The notes under the pieces: generated by a model
What the model was told of the DNA's origin: nothing
What the model saw: only the letters and a program-made list of their open reading frames with translations
The model's database searches: none
Part shown: positions 1 through 7,296 of the stretch, one piece after another
Position numbering within the stretch: position 1 is the stretch's first letter
Layout of the letters: each line of letters starts with the position of its first letter
Assembly (NCBI GenBank): GCA_002690915.1
Contig: NZGF01000075.1
Span: 1-64,000 of the forward strand
Length of the DNA: 64,000 bases
Direction of reading: 5' to 3'
Source of the DNA: Crocinitomicaceae bacterium
Lineage (GTDB): Bacteria; Bacteroidota; Bacteroidia; Flavobacteriales_D; Sanyastnellaceae
Made by a program: the position numbers and the translations under genes

Positions 1-43
1 CCGGGCCAATGGCCTGGGCTTTTTGTTTCAGTCCTAATGAACG

Positions 44-3000
44 TTAGCGTGTGACCAAAACGGAACCCTTGACCTCCTTGCGCTCCGCCGGATTGCTGAG
101 GCTGTAAACAACCACGCTATAAAAGTACAACTCGTTTTGAGCGAAATGCTCGGAGCCAGCGTCTGCCTGACCGTACCACACCTCGTTTATATCATTGGTT
201 TCGAAGACGAGGTTGCCCCATCGATTAACGATGCGCAGCTCAAACCGGTCCGGATCAAGGTCCGCTCCCTCAACAAAAAAGGCATCATTAACTCCATCAT
301 TATTGGGAGTGAAGGCCGTAGGAATGTACAAGGCAAACATGTCTTGTATTTCAATGATGCGCGTGATTTGTGAACTGCAGCCGTTCTCGTCCGTTACCAC
401 GAGGGTTACAGGGTAATCTCCGCCGACATCAATGGGGAAGGTGAAGTCTGGATGAGGAGTTTCTGAAGTCCCCAGCCCATTGATGCCGTCAAACAGCCAA
501 TCCCAATCCACTACATTGGAACTGTTAACCGCTTCAAATTGGATTTCGGTATCGGGAACCCGAGTGGGCTGAGGAGACGCCGTGAAACCTACATAAGGCG
601 GCGTGTAAACTTGCAGGTAATTCGGTTGGAAGTTCGTGTACTCGCAACCAATTAAAGACGTAACGTTGAACGTAATGTCATAACCACCGGGGTTCAGGTA
701 AGCGTGAGCAGGATTTTCTTCGTAGCTCAATTCACCGTCACCGAAGAACCATTCCGTTTGGGAAATGAAGGCAGCATCTACTTGGCTTTCGAACTGGAAG
801 ACTCCTGGCACACAAGACCTTGTTGTATCAACCCCGAATGCCGCCGGTATTGGCGTTTCGATGGTCACCGTTTCACAAGCAGTAACGGCCGGAGATTCGC
901 AGTTATCCGTCAGCGTCACACAGTACGTCCCCGTCGCCATGGGGTAATCCACCCAGTAGGGGTCGTTTGAGCCTGTAGCGGCGTTTTCCCAGGTCCAGTT
1001 GAAATCGTAACCGGCACCGCTTCCGCCACTGAAGCCCATAGCCTCCAATTCCGCGAACGCACCGCCGCAAATCAATTCCGGCGCATCCAGGTTCACGCTC
1101 AGGGAATCATAGACCTGAACCGTGACTGTTTGCGGATCCGAGAGGCAACCATTCTCATCCGTTGCAAACACTTCGTAGTCAGTGTCCTCAACAGGGTTCA
1201 CTGTCTGCATGTCGCCGGTGCCCAATCCATTGTTCCAGGTGTAGGTCCAATCGCCTATCGGATCCATGTCCGAGCTCACTTCCAACACGGCATAACCGTT
1301 GATGCAAATGGTTGGGTCAGGCGTAATGTCGAAGTCCATCGGAGGTGGTGGACTAAGTAAAATATCCATGTAATAAACGCAGCCCCCTGTGTCGCTTAAT
1401 TCCAGCTCATACGCACCCGATTCTAGGTTTCCGAACACATCCAATCCCCCATTGGATTCAATGGACTGAACGAGTGTACCCCCTTCTACCAAGGTCAGCG
1501 TCCAAGGGCCATCTGACGGAGATTCGTTGATATCGACTGCAACAAAACCGTCGGTCAACAGACAAGAGGGCTCCTCAGATTCTACACTGTATTCGAAGCC
1601 GGGAATGACGGACACCACATCTTCAGTTCCGCAATAAGGCATACCCACAGGCTCCACTAACAAGGTGTATTCGATGGGCTGACCGTCAAAAGCTGTCACA
1701 GTTGGGTTCGGACTGAAGGGGTCATCTAAGTAAGTGGGTGGATCCCAGGTCCAGTTGTATCCACATTCCACTTGACCTCCGCACGACACACAGTAGTTTA
1801 ATTCCTCGACCACTCCATCGGAACAAGACCCCCAACCGTCGGAGGTGATGACAATTGTAATGCAGCCGTCAGCGTTCGTTGCGGTAAAGCTTTGTCCTGT
1901 GAGATCGCCATCTAAAGTAGCCAAAACAGGCGCAGTATCCGTATCCCCGTCGTAAACGTTGACAGCGTCCCAAAAATCCTGGACCCCGCCGCTGCTGAAA
2001 TCAATAGTCATCATCGTACCATCGCCAGGATTATCCGGGCAGTAGGTGAATACCGCGTACTCATTCGGCCCGTAACAGTAGTTGAAACTGCCCTCTGAAG
2101 CAGAACACGCCGACTCCTCATTTCCAACAAATGCACCTTCAAGCTGCACCGGGTTTTGACAAAAAATTTGGTCCATCCCAGCGGTTACAGTGTTGTCCAA
2201 CCCGGGAATGACCTCAACAAAGACCGTAGTATCCCACGTGCAGCTGAAGTTGTTTGTAACAGTATATACGAATTCGTATTCTCCGGGCGTATCGAATACC
2301 AAATCCACGTAATCGGCCTCATTATCAATGGACTCTACCCCGTAGGTCGAAGAATTGACCTGCCAGAAGCTCGAATCCATATCTGCACCGATTGTAGGTG
2401 TGAATGTCGTCACACCCGGAACAATTTCCGGGTTAAAGTCAATGCCCCATTCGAAAAGGAAACCGTTATCAGCGCCCCACTGGTCGATTACTTGGAAGGT
2501 CCAAATCCCATTTAATGGGCAACCGACAAAGTCGCAAATGTCACCGCAGAGTCCGTATTCGCCAGCAGGGATTGTATTCCCAGCCACATCGGGATTATCA
2601 GCGCCATCTAGCAGGTATTCTCCATCGTCGGTAAACGTGTACCAGTACCCTACGCCAGGATTCGGTGTTGTGCCGTCGAAATCATCTGGCTCGCCGAGGT
2701 AGTAACCATTGAGGTCGTTCCCATCACTGCAGTCGTCCGCACCTGCATTGTTGTTCTCCATAATCAACACTTGGGTTCCGTCGGGGCACTCCACTTGAAT
2801 CGTCAAGTCACCCACGAATGAGTGTTCCATCAGTGCATTGATTCCCAGTAAATCGTCGCAATCATCCAAGGTCTGACCATCATCGAAAAAATCAATGTAC
2901 AATTCCGATTCAAACCAAGCTCCTGTTGCATCGGGCATGGGTAACTCCTCAGACACAGCCAATGGAGGCAGCGCCGTCCACGTGATGCTCTGAACCGGAT

Positions 3001-3883
3001 TGCCATCCAAGAAACCCGGAGACTCTGTACACAAAGGCGAACTAAAACTCGCATTGAAAATCGGTATGGTACTGACCAGTACTTGGTAAATCTCCAGATT
3101 TACACTGGTGCAGTTATTCTCATCTGAAACCACCAAAGACACTAAATATTCACCGGGTTCATCGAAAGAGTGGGAGGTCAGCGGACTCGTGGTGGAATCA
3201 ACGGCCCCATCGCCCCAATTCCAAATCCAATATTCCAAATCAACACCATCACCCATTGAACCGCTGCCGTCGAACGAGATTTCTTGATTGGGGCATACCC
3301 CGACACTCGGCTGGCCGGGTTCGAACGGTTCGGGATCAGTCATTTCGTATCCAGACTCTGGGTACGTGCATGGGGTGACACAAGCTATTTCGCCCACCCA
3401 ACCAGCAGCACCAGCTGTAGCACCATTATTTGAATTGAACGCAAACGTCAGGCATCCAGTAGGGTTGAATGTTGATGCCGTAAAACTCACCCCCAGCAAA
3501 CTGTTGTTGGTCCCTGCCCCGACCATTTCGGCACTTGTATCCTCTCCATCGTAAACATACAAGACGTCATTGTTGTTGGGGTTGGCGTTCGTTTGGAGGT
3601 CAAACGCTAGAAAGACCACCTGGATCGCATCACCTTCCGTTTCTGGACATATTGTTATGGTCCAGTCCTCGTTCGTGTAAGGTCCGCCGTCTACAGCTCC
3701 AAGAATTCCATCATCGTAGAAAAACCCGTCGCAGATGACGACATCACCGTTTTGGATTTGGATGTCTTCCTGTGCTTCCAGCATCACTGAAAAGGCGGCA
3801 ATAAACAAGGCCAAACCCAGCATTCGAGGGGCCAAATTTTGAAACAACATGGAGGGCTGTTTTGGGTGAAAACGAAGTGCCAT
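44..3883 (-). CDS. Large secreted PKD-domain protein with CUB-like and proprotein-convertase-P-like regions and a gliding-motility/T9SS type B (CHU_C) C-terminal domain
   Basis: ORF 44..3940; likely start MALRFHPK at 3883, followed by a hydrophobic signal region; PKD-type segments (WNWGDG..., FFGDGE...HAYLNPGGYDITFNV); C-terminus YIPTAFTPNNDGVNDAFFVEG...RIVNRWGNLVFETN... Confidence 0.85.
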   Translation of the reverse strand: MALRFHPKQPSMLFQNLAPRMLGLALFIAAFSVMLEAQEDIQIQNGDVVICDGFFYDDGILGAVDGGPYTNEDWTITICPETEGDAIQVVFLAFDLQTNANPNNNDVLYVYDGEDTSAEMVGAGTNNSLLGVSFTASTFNPTGCLTFAFNSNNGATAGAAGWVGEIACVTPCTYPESGYEMTDPEPFEPGQPSVGVCPNQEISFDGSGSMGDGVDLEYWIWNWGDGAVDSTTSPLTSHSFDEPGEYLVSLVVSDENNCTSVNLEIYQVLVSTIPIFNASFSSPLCTESPGFLDGNPVQSITWTALPPLAVSEELPMPDATGAWFESELYIDFFDDGQTLDDCDDLLGINALMEHSFVGDLTIQVECPDGTQVLIMENNNAGADDCSDGNDLNGYYLGEPDDFDGTTPNPGVGYWYTFTDDGEYLLDGADNPDVAGNTIPAGEYGLCGDICDFVGCPLNGIWTFQVIDQWGADNGFLFEWGIDFNPEIVPGVTTFTPTIGADMDSSFWQVNSSTYGVESIDNEADYVDLVFDTPGEYEFVYTVTNNFSCTWDTTVFVEVIPGLDNTVTAGMDQIFCQNPVQLEGAFVGNEESACSASEGSFNYCYGPNEYAVFTYCPDNPGDGTMMTIDFSSGGVQDFWDAVNVYDGDTDTAPVLATLDGDLTGQSFTATNADGCITIVITSDGWGSCSDGVVEELNYCVSCGGQVECGYNWTWDPPTYLDDPFSPNPTVTAFDGQPIEYTLLVEPVGMPYCGTEDVVSVIPGFEYSVESEEPSCLLTDGFVAVDINESPSDGPWTLTLVEGGTLVQSIESNGGLDVFGNLESGAYELELSDTGGCVYYMDILLSPPPPMDFDITPDPTICINGYAVLEVSSDMDPIGDWTYTWNNGLGTGDMQTVNPVEDTDYEVFATDENGCLSDPQTVTVQVYDSLSVNLDAPELICGGAFAELEAMGFSGGSGAGYDFNWTWENAATGSNDPYWVDYPMATGTYCVTLTDNCESPAVTACETVTIETPIPAAFGVDTTRSCVPGVFQFESQVDAAFISQTEWFFGDGELSYEENPAHAYLNPGGYDITFNVTSLIGCEYTNFQPNYLQVYTPPYVGFTASPQPTRVPDTEIQFEAVNSSNVVDWDWLFDGINGLGTSETPHPDFTFPIDVGGDYPVTLVVTDENGCSSQITRIIEIQDMFALYIPTAFTPNNDGVNDAFFVEGADLDPDRFELRIVNRWGNLVFETNDINEVWYGQADAGSEHFAQNELYFYSVVVYSLSNPAERKEVKGSVLVTR

Positions 3884-4000
3884 GAAAAATATCGTCTGTA
3901 ACGTCAATTTAGTAACACGGTTTTCGCACAATGGTTGCACAACGAAAAGTACTCAAATGCGAACTGATGATAAAGAGCGGGATCTTGTTTTTCTCTAAAA

Positions 4001-5359
4001 TCATTCGCCGTCGATGAGAACTTCGTCCACGAAGAGGTGCCTGTCACCGGCAGGAGTTTCTGTGACGAGTTGCCAGGTATACTTCTGTCCCACCTTTGCC
4101 GTGCCTCCACGATTGATTTCTCCTTTCCAGGGCCGGCGGGTTTTGGAAGATTCAAAGACTTGTTCAATCCCATCGTAGATGGTGAGTTTCCACTTGCCTT
4201 TAAAATTCATCAACATGAGCGGTATGAAGGTATCGTAACGACCGTCACCGTCCGGTGAGAAAAGCGCAGGTGCAATGGCTTCTTTCCGAGATCCTAAGCG
4301 GATATCTTCAACCGCAATGTCTTGGCAACCGAATTTGTTACTCGCCACCAAGTTGACGTGATAAGCGCCAGGAATTTTGAGTGTGGCCTCTGCTTCTTTC
4401 AGCCCCTCTTGCTCGAGTAACCACGTGCTGCTGCTTGCATCTTCTGTTTCGTTGATCAACCGAACGCGGGCTTGATTCGAATTTGCCTCGAAAAACTCCC
4501 AATCCATTGCAGCTTCCGGCTTTGGACGAACGACAATCATGTTCTCCACGGTCCGCGTTCGAATCATCCCGTCTCCTGGCGCTCGAACCGAAACCGTGAT
4601 GTCATAAGATCCCGCGTCATCGTAAATATGAGTGGGTGCCAACTCTTGTGAGAAACCACCGTCACCAAAGTTCCACAGAACCGATCCCTCTTGATCCATT
4701 CCGTTCAATGCAAAGGTCACTTCGGTCCCTGCACAAGCTTCTTGGAGACTAGCTGACATCGCATCCAAAACGGCATCCAATTTGGCTTCTGCACTAAGGA
4801 CCGGTGGTGCATTCTTTACGTCGTTATTGCCAGCGGCGTCCGCATGCTCCCCATGAGCATCTTTCTTCGAAGTCACAGCGGCTGCGTCGACGGCCTTTTC
4901 AGCACCTTCTGAAACCGTCTCAGCTAAAGATTCAGATGCCTTCACCGTCAAGCTGGGCAGATTGATGACAAACGTATTGGACGTGCGCGCGCCCACAGAA
5001 GCAAACATGTCACTCGCCTCCTTTCCAGGTGAAAGAAGTGGCTCAGCAATCGACACAGCGTTGTCAGCGGAACGATCGGTGTTTCCATTCACTAATCCAT
5101 TGGAGACGACCACTCCCGTAGTGCTGTCCTCCTCTATCAAGGTTGGCACCACGACCCAAAGCGCCATGCCAGCTGCAATGGCGGTCGCCCCGGCTGCAAT
5201 GCGCTGCGCATTTCGCATGCGTCGCGCCATTTCATTGGTCGTCCCTGCATCCGCTGCGTCCAGTTGATTCTCCATCTGCTTCCAGTCCCCTGTTACTTCA
5301 GGTTCAAAGCCTTGGAAGCTCTTTTTTAGTTGATTCAGCCAGTTCAAGTTTTCGCTCAT
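4001..5359 (-). CDS. Single-pass membrane protein: cytoplasmic N-terminus, one TM, PKD domain, CHU_C-like C-terminus; candidate anti-sigma factor/sensor
   Basis: N-terminus MSENLNWLNQLKKSFQGFEPEVTGDWKQMENQL, then TM AGATAIAAGMALWVVVPTLI; PKD VLWNFGDGGFSQELAPTHIYDDAGSYDITVSV; C-term ALFSPDGDGRYDTFIPL...; starts 4 nt inside the upstream ECF sigma gene. Confidence 0.75.
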   Translation of the reverse strand: MSENLNWLNQLKKSFQGFEPEVTGDWKQMENQLDAADAGTTNEMARRMRNAQRIAAGATAIAAGMALWVVVPTLIEEDSTTGVVVSNGLVNGNTDRSADNAVSIAEPLLSPGKEASDMFASVGARTSNTFVINLPSLTVKASESLAETVSEGAEKAVDAAAVTSKKDAHGEHADAAGNNDVKNAPPVLSAEAKLDAVLDAMSASLQEACAGTEVTFALNGMDQEGSVLWNFGDGGFSQELAPTHIYDDAGSYDITVSVRAPGDGMIRTRTVENMIVVRPKPEAAMDWEFFEANSNQARVRLINETEDASSSTWLLEQEGLKEAEATLKIPGAYHVNLVASNKFGCQDIAVEDIRLGSRKEAIAPALFSPDGDGRYDTFIPLMLMNFKGKWKLTIYDGIEQVFESSKTRRPWKGEINRGGTAKVGQKYTWQLVTETPAGDRHLFVDEVLIDGE

Positions 5360-5922
5360 TTCACAACTTTCAATTCGTTTGTACCGAGCAAAATGGTTCG
5401 CACATTTCGCTTGGCTTTGGCAAAGTTCGATTTCGAAGCCCCCACAGATATACCAAGTTTTTCGGCAATTTCTTGGTGGCTGTAATTGTCAAAGACGTAC
5501 AAGTTGAAGACGGCTCGGTACGATGGAGACAATTGCTCCATGGCATCGAGAATTTCTTGGACCGTGAATTCGCGGCCCCCTTCCTCTTCCTCCTCCTCCA
5601 CGCCAACCAGCATCTCCAAGTGCTCGTCCTCCGTGGCATCCATTCGATCCGCTTTGTGCTTGCGAATGGCATCAATGGCCGTGTTGACCATGATTCGTCT
5701 CATCCAACCTTCAAAAGAACCTTTCGAAGTATACCCCCCAATGTTGGTGAACACCTTGAGGAACCCTTCTTGCACCATATCCTGGACGCTATCCGTGTCG
5801 TTGGTATACCGCAGACACACTCCAAACATCAACCGATAGTATCGATCGAAAACCCACTGCTGAGACAGCCTGTTTCCGTTCTTGCATCCTTCGATGTGTT
5901 GACGTAATTCGTTTTCAGACAT
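5356..5922 (-). CDS. RNA polymerase ECF sigma-70 factor
   Basis: Start MSENELRQHIEG at 5922 (longer ORF to 6531 is antisense to mnmA); region 2 DSVQDMVQEGFLKVFTNIGGYTSKGSFEGWMRRIMVNTAIDAIRK; region 4 LSPSYRAVFNLYVFDNYSHQEIAEKLGISVGASKSNFAKAKRNVR. Confidence 0.92.
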   Translation of the reverse strand: MSENELRQHIEGCKNGNRLSQQWVFDRYYRLMFGVCLRYTNDTDSVQDMVQEGFLKVFTNIGGYTSKGSFEGWMRRIMVNTAIDAIRKHKADRMDATEDEHLEMLVGVEEEEEEGGREFTVQEILDAMEQLSPSYRAVFNLYVFDNYSHQEIAEKLGISVGASKSNFAKAKRNVRTILLGTNELKVVK

Positions 5923-6048
5923 GGCTTCCGCCGATGATAAGACGGCATCTTCGATGCAAGGTTGCCTCGTGCACCCCTGCTGAGTTACAAGGTACGTTAA
6001 AATGAAAGAGGTGTCCATTCCCGAGCGCACAGCTGTGGCCGGAAGAAT

Positions 6049-6056
6049 TACCTTTG
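6049..6056 (+). promoter_or_regulatory. Bacteroidota-type -7 promoter element TACCTTTG upstream of mnmA
   Basis: Exact TANNTTTG match, 4 nt before the mnmA ATG at 6061. Confidence 0.55.
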
Positions 6057-6060
6057 GCCC

Positions 6061-7224
6061 ATGCGAATCGTTGTGGGCCTTTCTGGTGGTGTAGATTCTA
6101 GCGTGGCAGCATGGCTTTTGCAGCAAGAAGGCCATGAGGTGATTGGCATTTTCATGCGCAATTGGCACGACGAATCGGTGGTCATCGACAACGAGTGCCC
6201 ATGGATCGATGATGCCAACGATGCGATGCTCGTGGCTTCGCACCTCGGCATTCCCTTCCAGGTGCTCGACCTGTCCGCTCAATACAAGGAACGCATCGTC
6301 AATTATATGTTCGACGAATACGCCGCGGGGCGGACGCCAAATCCCGATGTGCTGTGCAACCGAGAAGTCAAATTTGACTTGTTTCTCCAATCCGCCCTGG
6401 AGCTTGGCGCAGACGGTGTGGCCACCGGCCATTACTGCCGTAAGGAAACCATCGAAATCGATGGACAGTCCACCCATCGGTTGCTGGCAGGTGTCGACTC
6501 TAACAAGGACCAGAGCTACTTCCTCTGTCAATTAACACAGGCACAGCTTGACAAGGCACATTTTCCAATTGGAGAATTGACCAAGCCAGAGGTGCGGCGA
6601 TTGGCCGAGGAAATTGACCTCCCAACCGCCAACAAAAAGGACAGCCAAGGGCTTTGTTTCATCGGCAAAGTACGTTTACCGGATTTCCTGCAGCAGCAGC
6701 TTGAGCCTAAAACAGGTGACATCATCGAGATTGACGCAGGGCATGCCGAACTCGCCCATGCTACTCAAACGGACCTTTCACAACCCATCCATTGGAACCC
6801 CGAGGACGGGGTCTGCGTTGGGCAACACAACGGTGCTCATTTTTTTACTGTCGGCCAGCGTCGGGGCATTCAGGTGGGTGGAAAGCCTGAGCCGTTGTTT
6901 GTGCTCGAGAAGGATGTAGAACGCAATTTACTCTTCGTTGGGCAAGGTGAAAGCCACCCCGGACTGTTGCGGAGTGCCCTTCGAATCCACCCGAATGAGG
7001 CGCACTGGATACGCCCAGACCGGGAACTGGCCATCGGAGAGCGTACGGATGCGTTCGAAGTTCGAATCCGTTACCGGCAGCCGTTGCAATCGGCGACCAT
7101 CACCCGGCACAGCGAATACTACGAAGTGGCCTTCTCGCACCCCCAATCGGGCGTCGCAGCGGGTCAATTTGCGGCGTGGTATGATGGAGACGAGTGCATC
7201 GGCTCCGGCGTCATCGCGGGCTAA
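6061..7224 (+). CDS. mnmA: tRNA-specific 2-thiouridylase MnmA
   Basis: N-type PP-loop [30 protein letters not shown], catalytic [38 protein letters not shown]. Confidence 0.97.
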   Translation: MRIVVGLSGGVDSSVAAWLLQQEGHEVIGIFMRNWHDESVVIDNECPWIDDANDAMLVASHLGIPFQVLDLSAQYKERIVNYMFDEYAAGRTPNPDVLCNREVKFDLFLQSALELGADGVATGHYCRKETIEIDGQSTHRLLAGVDSNKDQSYFLCQLTQAQLDKAHFPIGELTKPEVRRLAEEIDLPTANKKDSQGLCFIGKVRLPDFLQQQLEPKTGDIIEIDAGHAELAHATQTDLSQPIHWNPEDGVCVGQHNGAHFFTVGQRRGIQVGGKPEPLFVLEKDVERNLLFVGQGESHPGLLRSALRIHPNEAHWIRPDRELAIGERTDAFEVRIRYRQPLQSATITRHSEYYEVAFSHPQSGVAAGQFAAWYDGDECIGSGVIAG

Positions 7225-7296
7225 ACTCGCATCTTGCGCAACCTTCTTGCCATATACTTGTTTACCCTTCAGCGCTGCGCGCCGAACCATACGCAA

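Noticed and set aside
5143-5907. 254-aa plus-strand ORF
   Set aside because: Exactly antisense to the sigma factor and PKD gene; composition (Phe/Ser/His rich) typical of an antisense shadow ORF; no recognisable domain.
5923-6531. N-terminal 203-codon extension of the ECF sigma ORF
   Set aside because: It lies antisense over mnmA, has no sigma-like sequence, and a good Met (MSENELRQ) exists at 5922.
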